Below the pieces are notes generated by a model that did not search any database, had not been told where the DNA came from, and worked only from the letters and a program-made list of their open reading frames with translations. From Bacteroidota bacterium (GTDB lineage Bacteria; Bacteroidota; Bacteroidia; Bacteroidales; UBA10428), in NCBI GenBank assembly GCA_023442525.1, contig JAEZZA010000006.1, positions 62,001 through 126,000 of the forward strand: 64,000 bases of DNA, in the 5' to 3' direction. Every line of letters begins with the position of its first letter. Position 1 is the stretch's first letter. Both the position numbers and the translations under genes were made by a program. Positions 43,362 to 50,679 of the stretch are shown in pieces.

Positions 43362-44363
43362 TTATTGTGAAAGGTAAATCGTATCCTCCGATTTTGCAAT
43401 GATCAGTTGGGGATTATGCTGGCTTATAACCTGCAGGATGTTATCCAGGGGATCGTTCTGGTACGAGCCGTTAATTTTGATTGTATCTGCGCCTTCACCA
43501 CGGATAGTGATATTCACATTGTATACATTATTGAGCAGGGATATAACTTCCAGAAGTGGTGTATCTTCGAAGGTCATGGCCCCGGTTTTCCAGGCAACCG
43601 GGTTAGCGTTCTCAGCCTTGCTCATTGAGACCTCTTTCTGATCCACAACGCCTATATTACCCGGATGAAGCCTTACGCGGTTCATAGCACTTCCGCTTTC
43701 ATAGAGTTCAACAACACCCGTTTCAACGAACACTTCAACTCTGCCCTCACCTTTCCGGGTGTTCACATTGAAGGAAGTCCCCAATACCTCAACTCGTGCA
43801 TTACCGGCAGAAATCCTGAAAGGATGTTCTTTATCGGGAGCAACTTCAAAAAAGGCCTCGCCGTTCAATCTTACATCGCGTGACGATTTCACGAAGTTTT
43901 TCGAATATGTGATTTCAGTTCCTGAATTCAGATAAACCCGCGATCCATCGGGCAAATCAATAACCCTTCCCTTTTCATTTTGAGCGGTAACAACTTTCAT
44001 ACGCAGAAAAAGCCCGGTGGTGGAAACCACGGCAACAGACAGTATGGCAAGCAGCAGCAATGAAGCCGCGATTCTCACCGTCATGTTGAAATAGATACGC
44101 CTGGGAGGCCTGGCTGTTTCATTCCCGCTGCCACTGGCTTCACCTGTAATTTTTTCATGTAGTTTTTCCCAGGCATTGTCCACATCAAACCTATCATCCA
44201 TGCTGTCCATTTTTTTCCAATCCGATTTTATATCATTTAATAATGCTTTGTTCCGGGGATTGCTCTCGGCCCATGACAAAACTGTTCCCGTTTCCTTTTC
44301 GTTGGTTTCACCGGCCATATATTTAGCCAGCAGGTTCCAATCGGTTCTTTGTTTAAATACCAT
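43362..44363 (-). CDS. FecR-family anti-sigma factor (DUF4974)
   Basis: A 333-residue inner-membrane anti-sigma factor. Seen: an N-terminal cytoplasmic domain that would hold the sigma factor (WNLLAKYMAGETNEKETGTV, about 9-28), one membrane helix (IAASLLLLAILSVAVVSTTG, about 98-117), a periplasmic FecR domain (GRVIDLPDGSRVYLNSGTEI, then VRLNGEAFFEVAPDKEHPF and VEVLGTSFNVNT) and a C-terminal DUF4974/STN-like domain (TPLLEVISLLNNVYNVNI to YLSQ). In known systems it meets the STN domain of a TonB receptor in the periplasm and is degraded to release the sigma factor. Here the neighbour is the STN-carboxypeptidase-like protein. It follows the sigma gene by 11 bases. Confidence 0.93.
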   Translation of the reverse strand: MVFKQRTDWNLLAKYMAGETNEKETGTVLSWAESNPRNKALLNDIKSDWKKMDSMDDRFDVDNAWEKLHEKITGEASGSGNETARPPRRIYFNMTVRIAASLLLLAILSVAVVSTTGLFLRMKVVTAQNEKGRVIDLPDGSRVYLNSGTEITYSKNFVKSSRDVRLNGEAFFEVAPDKEHPFRISAGNARVEVLGTSFNVNTRKGEGRVEVFVETGVVELYESGSAMNRVRLHPGNIGVVDQKEVSMSKAENANPVAWKTGAMTFEDTPLLEVISLLNNVYNVNITIRGEGADTIKINGSYQNDPLDNILQVISQHNPQLIIAKSEDTIYLSQ

Positions 44364-44374
44364 ATCTTAAAGAA

Positions 44375-44950
44375 TTAAGCAATCTCCATATAATTTTTTA
44401 AATTTCTTCGCAGAAGCTTTAGGGCCTTACCCATATTAGCCTCAACAGTTTTTACCGAAATCGAAAGGTGTACTGCGATTTCGTTGTATTTAAGTCCTTC
44501 AAACCTGTTAAGCCTGAAGATTCTGCTGCATCGAATGGGCAGCGAATCCAGGGTTTTTTCAATAATACCCTGCAGTTCCTTTGCATTAGAACTTTCCTGC
44601 TGATGGAAATCCAATTCTGAACTGTTGGTCAGATAATAGTTCTTATACCTTGACTCCACGTTCCGGTGCTCTATGTACTTCAGACACCGGTTATGTACAG
44701 ATGAAAACAGGTACGACTTCAATGAACTGGTAACCTGTATTTCGGAGCGTTTTTCCCATAATTTGTAAAACAGATCCTGAACAATCTCTTCAGCCATGTC
44801 GTTATCGTTCACAAATTTATAGGCATACGAACATAGCATCTGGTAATACTGCCGGAATATCGATTCGAAAGATTTCATGTCGATCAGTGAAAATGATACG
44901 GGTTCAAACCGTTGCTCTTTCTCAACCATCACCAGTTCTTTGTTATTCAT
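44375..44950 (-). CDS. ECF-type sigma-70 factor
   Basis: A 191-residue ECF sigma factor of the FecI-like group common in Bacteroidota. Region 2 is seen as FESIFRQYYQMLCSYAYKFV, then DMAEEIVQDLFYKLWEKR (about 28-70), and region 4 as LDSLPIRCSRIFRLNRFEGL, then YNEIAVHLSISVKTVEANMG with a helix-turn-helix (about 135-175). An alternative start is the Met at codon 8. The FecR gene follows by 11 bases. Between this gene and the paralogous exported protein gene upstream is a perfect 13-bp hairpin. It probably directs transcription of its own operon in response to an envelope signal; the target promoter is unknown. Confidence 0.94.
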   Translation of the reverse strand: MNNKELVMVEKEQRFEPVSFSLIDMKSFESIFRQYYQMLCSYAYKFVNDNDMAEEIVQDLFYKLWEKRSEIQVTSSLKSYLFSSVHNRCLKYIEHRNVESRYKNYYLTNSSELDFHQQESSNAKELQGIIEKTLDSLPIRCSRIFRLNRFEGLKYNEIAVHLSISVKTVEANMGKALKLLRRNLKNYMEIA

Positions 44951-45000
44951 ACTTACAGGATGGTAAATTTAATGATTGTTACCTGATTTTTCTTCAATAA

Positions 45001-45033
45001 ATCATTCCCGTGGAATACAACCACGGGAATGAT
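45001..45033 (-). terminator. Strong hairpin between the 433-residue protein gene and the sigma gene
   Basis: ATCATTCCCGTGG (45001-45013) pairs perfectly with CCACGGGAATGAT (45021-45033), loop of seven. Read on the minus strand it follows the stop of the exported protein by 25 bases and is followed by TTATTGAAG, without a T-run. It may end most transcripts from the upstream gene or protect its 3' end. Confidence 0.65.
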
Positions 45034-45058
45034 GGGGATATCTCAAAACTTACCAAAA

Positions 45059-46360
45059 CTATTCGATGTTCTGCCAGCGAAGCTTTTTATTCAACTTGTT
45101 GATGACCGATTCAATGGGTTCTTCGGGTTTAATATAGTTGTATTCACCCCAGAAGTTCTCATCCTTATATGCATTCACCTTATCGGCAAATATATCGGTC
45201 ATCTTGGTCTGTTCACGATATTTAGCCTTGCTGATGTTTTCGGTATTCCGGTCGGTTACAGCCATTTCGAGTGCAGTTGTATAAGTTGCATTGAAGCGTT
45301 TTTTCTTCCAGTTGCATTTGAAAACGAGTTCGGACCGAACATGGTTGAGATACCATTTTTCATCGAGAACCCTGTAATTTATCGAATAATCAGCTGCCAG
45401 TACATCGATCTTCAAATCCATGGGTTTTTTGCGTACCAGTTCGTTATCGGCAATGTCAAGAGCCTTCTCGCTGAAGCTGAAATCGATACGGGAAATAGCC
45501 ATATTTTTGGTATCGAGATAAATTTTGCCCGTATAAAGTGCTATATCAACTTCGGGTTTCTGGTCGAATTCAATTACATAATTATCACGACCATCAATTG
45601 ATGCAAAGCCGGTAAACTTGAAATTATATTTATCGAAGTATTCTTCTGAAAGTAATTCGCCAGGATTCTTTACGACATCGAGAAGGAAGCTGGTTCTGGG
45701 TCCACCCTGCAATTTGAACATCAGAGTATCCATCTTCTTAACATCTTCGCTTTTACGGCCTTTGAATATTTTCACCCGGTCATAATCCATGAGGCTGGTG
45801 TAAGGCGACTTGTATACGTCGAGTACTGCTTCAGCAACGGCCACGTACGACCGGTTCTGTTTTACAGTTTCACGGTAAAAGCCCACCTGCATTTCCGGGT
45901 CGGAATTGTAATTCTCGGGGATACGGCGATATGCCATTCGTAACAGATCCAGAGGATCATCGCTGCGGATAACAACCTGTTCGAGTGTAGTTGCTGCTAT
46001 TTCCAGCCGGATAACATTTTCGCGGTCTTTGAAATCAGAAAGGTTCATTACAATATTCTTATAGCCCAGGTTGGAAATACCGACCTTACGGCCTAATTCC
46101 GATACCGGAACTTTAAGAATAAATTCACCTTCAGCATTTGTAACAGTTCCCAGACTGCTTCCGATAAGATAAACATTTGCAAAAACAACAGGTTTACGCG
46201 ATGCTTCGTCGATAACCTTACCTGTAAACACTTTAAAAATAGTATCCTGAGGATTTTTATCACGACTTCTGTCAAAACCTGCTGCTTTCACTGAGCCTGC
46301 CACTGACACAAGCATTACCAGTGCAAGTACTTTAACTAAATTTTTCATTGAAGTTTTCAT
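45059..46360 (-). CDS. Carboxypeptidase-like domain exported protein, paralogue of the 505-residue protein
   Basis: The 433-residue product has a signal peptide (about 1-26, ending SVKA), a carboxypeptidase-like beta domain (about 44-125: FTGKVIDEASRKPVVFANVY, GEFILKVPV, ISNLGYKNIV) and a C-terminal half matching the protein at 41835-43352: FYRETVKQNRSYVAVAEAVL, KIFKGRKSEDV, FLLDVVKNPGELL and ENFWGEYNYIKPEEP. It lacks the STN domain of its paralogue. It stands upstream of the sigma/FecR genes on the same strand with a hairpin between. Likely an outer-membrane or periplasmic protein of the same system. A start at the second Met (codon 5) is possible. No TonB receptor or SusD is near. Confidence 0.82.
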   Translation of the reverse strand: MKTSMKNLVKVLALVMLVSVAGSVKAAGFDRSRDKNPQDTIFKVFTGKVIDEASRKPVVFANVYLIGSSLGTVTNAEGEFILKVPVSELGRKVGISNLGYKNIVMNLSDFKDRENVIRLEIAATTLEQVVIRSDDPLDLLRMAYRRIPENYNSDPEMQVGFYRETVKQNRSYVAVAEAVLDVYKSPYTSLMDYDRVKIFKGRKSEDVKKMDTLMFKLQGGPRTSFLLDVVKNPGELLSEEYFDKYNFKFTGFASIDGRDNYVIEFDQKPEVDIALYTGKIYLDTKNMAISRIDFSFSEKALDIADNELVRKKPMDLKIDVLAADYSINYRVLDEKWYLNHVRSELVFKCNWKKKRFNATYTTALEMAVTDRNTENISKAKYREQTKMTDIFADKVNAYKDENFWGEYNYIKPEEPIESVINKLNKKLRWQNIE

Positions 46361-46533
46361 ATCCTGAATATTGGGTAGTTTATGATTTCCTGTTTTAAAT
46401 AGTGCCTGAAAAGCTTTTCTGATAACATGACCCGAAGACCCCTGTATACCCTATTCAAAAAGAATTTTTTTTTGTCTCCTGGTCTGCCGAATTCTTCGTT
46501 ATTCATTATTCGGTGTTCGATGTCGGTGTTGAC

Positions 46534-46605
46534 AATGTTCCAGAGGTTCCAGAGGTTCCAGAGGTTCCAAAGGTTCCAGAGGTTCCAGCGGTTACAGCGG
46601 TTTTA
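46534..46605. repeat. GAGGTTCCA tandem repeat, running into the flippase gene end
   Basis: About seven 9-base units (AATGTTCCA, then GAGGTTCCA x3, AAGGTTCCA, GAGGTTCCA, GCGGTTACA) lie at 46534-46596, followed by a decayed GCGGTTTTA. They are the same unit as at 39202-39282. The last units contain the stop codon (46592-46594) of the flippase gene on the minus strand. The rest of the 46361-46533 gap is A+T-rich with another low-complexity stretch (TTCGTTATTCATTATTCGGTG) and no supported gene. Confidence 0.85.
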
Positions 46606-47803
46606 CATTGATTAGCTCTCTTCTGTAATACAGCCAAACAATTAACGCAGTTATTGCATAAGAAATGCTGGCTGTGATTCCGGCGCCGGCTACTCCGTAA
46701 CGGGGTATCAGAATTAAGCCTAGTATTACTGTAACAATCAAACCTGCCGAACTGCCAATGGCATTTACAAAATGTTTTCCGGTACTTGAGAAATAATATC
46801 CAAGAATTATTGCAATTCCAAAGAACAGGATACCCGGGGCCAGCGTCCAGACTATATGATTGATCCCATTAAAATCTTTTCCGAATATGAATATGTACCA
46901 TGCCGAAGGGATCAACGATAATACAGTCAGAAGAAATATGGATATGAAAATATTCAATTTGTTCACGCGTGATGTCAGTTTCAGTGAACTACCGCGATCT
47001 TTGCTGTTAACAATTCTGGAATGCTGAACCGTTCCAATGCTCCTCGCTATTAGCCACACCGATTCGGCTATTGAAACTGCATTCGAATAAACGCCTACCT
47101 CTTCCGTGCCAATCCATGAATTCAGTAAATAATAGCTTAATCTGAAACTCAGCATTTGTGTAAAAACGGCAACCTGGTTATAAAAACCAAAAACCGAAAG
47201 CATCTTTGAAGCCTTTAAATAATCCTGTACCGGCTGCAATTTCATTGCTTTAAAGTATGGAGCCGTATAACTGAAGCTCATCAGAAGGGCTGAACAATAA
47301 CCCACATACAATGCATTTATGTATGTATTCACGGTTCTGTTATTAAGAACAATAAATGCAAACAACAGCCATATCACAGTCATCAGGGCCTGAACGAATC
47401 CGATCATATTGGCTTCATATATCCTTTGCTTTGAAATAAGAACCGAAGTATTAATATTTATGAAAGAGAAGATCAGGCTCAGAAAACAAATATCAACAGT
47501 ATAGGAGGCGTCCACCTGGTTTAAAACCGGCAGAATAAAGAAACACAGTGCTGTCACTACCACCACCCAGAGGTACGACGGAACAATGAGGGAGGAAAAA
47601 TTCAGTCTCGGCAACAGGTATGAAATGGACGACGACCCGATTATGCCTGAAATTATAATTATGAAGGAAATAAAGGTAATGATCAGACTTTGTTCACCGC
47701 GGCCGTAAGCTCCTGTGAAATTAGAAAGTATAATGGCTATGGCCAGGTTGGAAATCGCAATGAAAAATCTGGTAAAAAAAGTCGACAGTATATGCCTGAT
47801 CAT
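46592..47803 (-). CDS. Polysaccharide/oligosaccharide flippase (Wzx-like, MATE-MOP fold)
   Basis: The 403-residue product is an integral inner-membrane protein with about 10-12 hydrophobic helices, beginning FFTRFFIAISNLAIAIILSN, a polysaccharide-flippase opening, with GRGEQSLIITFISFIIIISG soon after, and conserved blocks such as SYLLPRL and IGTEEVGVYSNAVSIAESVW. It is slightly shorter than typical Wzx proteins (about 420-500). It would flip a lipid-linked sugar unit to the periplasmic side. The end of the gene lies within a short tandem repeat, so the final residues (NVKPL) may be derived from it. The ATG overlaps the glycosyltransferase gene end by four bases; a surface-glycan operon is likely. 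Confidence 0.87.
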   Translation of the reverse strand: MIRHILSTFFTRFFIAISNLAIAIILSNFTGAYGRGEQSLIITFISFIIIISGIIGSSSISYLLPRLNFSSLIVPSYLWVVVVTALCFFILPVLNQVDASYTVDICFLSLIFSFININTSVLISKQRIYEANMIGFVQALMTVIWLLFAFIVLNNRTVNTYINALYVGYCSALLMSFSYTAPYFKAMKLQPVQDYLKASKMLSVFGFYNQVAVFTQMLSFRLSYYLLNSWIGTEEVGVYSNAVSIAESVWLIARSIGTVQHSRIVNSKDRGSSLKLTSRVNKLNIFISIFLLTVLSLIPSAWYIFIFGKDFNGINHIVWTLAPGILFFGIAIILGYYFSSTGKHFVNAIGSSAGLIVTVILGLILIPRYGVAGAGITASISYAITALIVWLYYRRELINVKPL

Positions 47804-48951
47804 TTTTCTGATTTATTCGAAGCAAAACTGTAAATCTCATGAAATTTCCCGGCAATCACAGGAATACTGAAGTTTTCAACCGCATAAGTATGCAACTTCT
47901 GTTTATCGTACCTGTGCAGGTTATCGAGCATATGGTTCATAGCCCCGGTAAGGCTGGTTTCATCACCCTTATCAATCAGTAACCCCCGGTCGGTTTTTAA
48001 TACTTCGGCAATACCACCGACATTTGTTGAAATCACCGGCAGTCCGCACGAAAATGCTTCGAGGATCACACACGGGAGGTTTTCCACGTTACTGAACATA
48101 ACCAGTGCATCGGAATTCCTCATAACTGAAGCTACCCGTTTATGCTCGATTTCACCGGCAAATTCAACACAGTGTTCTATTTTGCTCGATTTCACCAATT
48201 CTTTTTGCTCTGTGGTTGCATCTCCCACGAATGTAAAATTAAAATCGTTGCGTGTCTCTGCCAGTCGGGCTATCGACCTGATTATGCCAGAAATATTTTT
48301 ATGTTCATCTTTCATGGAAGAAACATGAAGCAGTCGTTTTTTTTCTGTTGTCGCCCCTGAAAGATCGGGAGTAAAAACATTGGTATCCACCACATTCGGC
48401 ACAACAAAATACCGGTTATTATATCCGCGCGATATCAGCGCCTGTTTAAGATTTTCAGTTACCGGAACCAGTGCGAATGCTTTTTCGGTGGATTTTGAAT
48501 AATCGGGAACCGTATCACGGTTTTCGGCAAGGTAGATTGTCCAGTGTTCAGATATAATATAAGGAATACCCGTGAACCTGTGAAGAAAGAGAGCAACTCT
48601 GCTTACGGGGACAATAATATTCGCATGTATCACATCAGGCTTTCCTGTTTCCATTTTCACAATCCAGTAACCCGTAAAATAGCCTATACCATAAAGCAGA
48701 TTATTGATAAACTTTGAAACAGAGGAATATTTGCTGTTGATGGTTCTGATATAAATAATGACTTCGAAAAGATTACCCTTCTCAATTTCATAGATTTCCA
48801 TGAACCGTCCTCTTATATTATTATCGGGACATACATGTAGAACAGCTGTTTTGTGCATGGTTGAAACTGCCAAAGCATGCCGCTCGATAAAATCGCCATT
48901 ATTCGGCGCCACCCGGCTGGGAAACCAGGATGTGAGGAAGAGTATCTTCAT
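47800..48951 (-). CDS. GT4-family glycosyltransferase
   Basis: The 383-residue product has the GT-B fold of family 4 transferases. Seen: an opening MKILFLTSWFPSRVAPNNGD with ERHALAVS, DVIHANIIVPVSRVALFL, YIISEHWTIYL (about 137-150), VPNVVDTNVF (about 192-202), LLHVSSMKDEHKNISGIIRS, and the donor-binding block VMFSNVENLPCVILEAFSCG with LPVISTNVGGIAEV (about 291-325), including the E-x7-E-type pair. Sugar and acceptor are unknown. Four bases overlap with the flippase gene and 13 bases to the methyltransferase gene suggest one transcript for surface-glycan assembly. Confidence 0.92.
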   Translation of the reverse strand: MKILFLTSWFPSRVAPNNGDFIERHALAVSTMHKTAVLHVCPDNNIRGRFMEIYEIEKGNLFEVIIYIRTINSKYSSVSKFINNLLYGIGYFTGYWIVKMETGKPDVIHANIIVPVSRVALFLHRFTGIPYIISEHWTIYLAENRDTVPDYSKSTEKAFALVPVTENLKQALISRGYNNRYFVVPNVVDTNVFTPDLSGATTEKKRLLHVSSMKDEHKNISGIIRSIARLAETRNDFNFTFVGDATTEQKELVKSSKIEHCVEFAGEIEHKRVASVMRNSDALVMFSNVENLPCVILEAFSCGLPVISTNVGGIAEVLKTDRGLLIDKGDETSLTGAMNHMLDNLHRYDKQKLHTYAVENFSIPVIAGKFHEIYSFASNKSEK

Positions 48952-48964
48952 TATGCAACCTTCA

Positions 48965-49771
48965 TCATTTAGGGTTAGACCTTATATTATTGATATTCAC
49001 TGAAAAGTAATGGTCAGGTACAGCATATTTCTGAAAGATATGCGTTGAAACAGGTTTCCTGAGAAGAATTGCACAATTTGTATTTTCAACGTGAAAGATA
49101 TTCGCATGTAAATCAGCCGGACAAGCGTCCAGAATGGCGGCTAATATTTCGAACCGGATCTGTTCGGGATTATAGGCATAATCGTGCCATACAATAACCG
49201 TATTCTCATGACATAAATGTTGCAAGACCTTCCCGGTATCGCTGACTACCGATTCGTAATGATGATCACCATCTATAAAAACAAGATCGAACTTCATCTG
49301 AAGAGAAGCAAAGTCAAAGATGGAAGAATCACCACATAAATGGTGTACATTGCTCAGACTCTTTGAGAAAATCCCTTGCGAGGCAAGAAAACCACGATCG
49401 TCAGAGTATTTTTTCAGCTCGTTTTCAGGCAGATTTAATGTATAACAAACCCGGGCCGAAGATGCTACATTGGCTGCACTTTCGCCGCGCCATGTTCCTA
49501 TTTCGAAATACCTGCAATCGTCAATATCTGAGGCAAGTTGTTTTAAAAGTGCCAGATCGGTAGGTAGAGAACCTCCGTCAAGGAATGCGTAGGGTTCCAC
49601 GGTTATATTGCCTACCAGACTGTTAAACGGAATTACCGGTAAATGCTTAAAAGGGTATTTTTTTTCGATATATCGTTCCCATTCTTCGTTTTGGTTCAAT
49701 ACCAGATTAAGTTTCCAGGGATTTCTGATCAGAATTCCAAGGGCTTTAAAAGTTTTTGTTAATCTGCTCAT
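48965..49771 (-). CDS. Class I SAM-dependent methyltransferase (Methyltransf_24 type)
   Basis: The 268-residue product has a SAM-binding Rossmann domain: DIDDCRYFEIGTWRGESAAN (motif I, GxWxGxS, about 87-106), CGDSSIFDF, FDLVFIDGDHHYESVVSDTG (about 156-175) and VIVWHDYAYNPEQIRFEIL. The IDGDHHYESV block is typical of Methyltransf_24 proteins acting on sugars or surface glycans. No signal peptide. It is the first gene of the minus-strand glycan group (methyltransferase, GT4, flippase). A role in methylating the exported glycan fits the context but is inferred. Confidence 0.85.
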   Translation of the reverse strand: MSRLTKTFKALGILIRNPWKLNLVLNQNEEWERYIEKKYPFKHLPVIPFNSLVGNITVEPYAFLDGGSLPTDLALLKQLASDIDDCRYFEIGTWRGESAANVASSARVCYTLNLPENELKKYSDDRGFLASQGIFSKSLSNVHHLCGDSSIFDFASLQMKFDLVFIDGDHHYESVVSDTGKVLQHLCHENTVIVWHDYAYNPEQIRFEILAAILDACPADLHANIFHVENTNCAILLRKPVSTHIFQKYAVPDHYFSVNINNIRSNPK

Positions 49772-49809
49772 GAACCGGTGAGTTTATGATTGATGCCGGC
49801 TAAAAATCA

Positions 49810-50517
49810 CTATTCGAAAGTGGTGAAATCGATTTCCGCACTTTCCTGAACTTCTGTTAGTTTCCCGTCCTCACATTTAAATGTATGAGCAGGATATTTT
49901 TTCAGCAATGTGTAATTATGCGTGGCCATAAGTACCGCCCTGCCGCTGTCGCTTATCTCCCTCAGGAGCATCATAATGGTCTCGGAAGTTTCGGGATCGA
50001 GATTACCTGTTGGTTCATCGGCAAGGATAACATCGGGCTCATTGAGCAAGGCTCTTGCAATTACCACACGCTGCTGTTCACCTCCCGACAACTGATGCGG
50101 CATTTTGAATCCCTTTTTTTCAAGATTTACCTTGGTCAGAACCTGATTGATACGATTATCAATGTCGGGTTTGTCTTTCCATCCTGTTGCCTGGAGTACA
50201 AAATACAGGTTATCGTAAACCGTCCGGTCGATAAGCAACTGGAAATCCTGGAAAACTATGCCTAACCTTCTCCGAAGAAACGGAACCTGCCTGGGCTTGA
50301 TATTCTCAAGAGAAAAACCAACAACCGTTGCCGTACCTTTCTTTAGTGGCAATTCAGCGTTTATGGTCTTTATCAGGCTCGATTTACCGCTGCCTACCCT
50401 GCCTATGAGATAGGCAAATTCTCCCTTGTTGAGATTAAAATTTACTTCTGACAGTACAAGGTGATCATCCTGGAAAATTGACGCGTTTTCAAACAGGATC
50501 ACTGATTCATCTGACAT
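49810..50517 (-). CDS. ftsE: FtsE-like ABC transporter ATP-binding protein
   Basis: The 235-residue ATPase has all ABC motifs: Walker A LIGRVGSGKSSLIKTI (about 37-52), Q-loop VFQDFQLL, signature LSGGEQQRVVIARAL (about 143-157), Walker B VILADEPTGNLD (about 164-175) and switch His in LMATHNYTLL. The opening VILFENASIFQDDHLVLSEV and the Q-loop DFQLLIDRTVYDNLYFVL favour FtsE, which with the permease FtsX drives peptidoglycan hydrolases at the division site. No ftsX adjoins it, as is common in Bacteroidota. A related lipoprotein-export ATPase (LolD) is the main alternative. A promoter element lies 29 bases upstream. Confidence 0.83.
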   Translation of the reverse strand: MSDESVILFENASIFQDDHLVLSEVNFNLNKGEFAYLIGRVGSGKSSLIKTINAELPLKKGTATVVGFSLENIKPRQVPFLRRRLGIVFQDFQLLIDRTVYDNLYFVLQATGWKDKPDIDNRINQVLTKVNLEKKGFKMPHQLSGGEQQRVVIARALLNEPDVILADEPTGNLDPETSETIMMLLREISDSGRAVLMATHNYTLLKKYPAHTFKCEDGKLTEVQESAEIDFTTFE

Positions 50518-50545
50518 CGCTAAGGCTCTGATTAGTTAATGATAA

Positions 50546-50553
50546 CAAAAGTA
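50546..50553 (-). promoter_or_regulatory. Promoter -7 element for ftsE
   Basis: On the minus strand this reads TACTTTTG, an exact TAnnTTTG match, 29 bases before the ftsE ATG. -33 element not clear. Confidence 0.55.
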
Positions 50554-50656
50554 GCTATTATCGGGGAATTATTTGCAGTCGCTTCCTGTGCGACTATTAA
50601 CAGGGCAATGTTAATTTAAACAGAATAAGCTGACCGATTTGTACGTTATTAATCCG

Positions 50657-50664
50657 TAATTTTG
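50657..50664 (+). promoter_or_regulatory. Promoter -7 element for the large TPR protein gene
   Basis: TAATTTTG matches TAnnTTTG and lies 16 bases before the ATG at 50680. TTTG at 50638-50641 may serve as -33 element, but the 15-base gap is shorter than usual. Confidence 0.5.
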
Positions 50665-50679
50665 GTCAAATTTTTGCTT

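Noticed and set aside
45029..45601. 190-residue plus-strand frame
   Set aside because: Antisense to the well-supported carboxypeptidase-like protein gene; no recognisable domain.
46427..46615. Reading frame giving a FQRFQR repetitive peptide
   Set aside because: It is a translation of the GAGGTTCCA array; no start context, homology or codon signal supports it.
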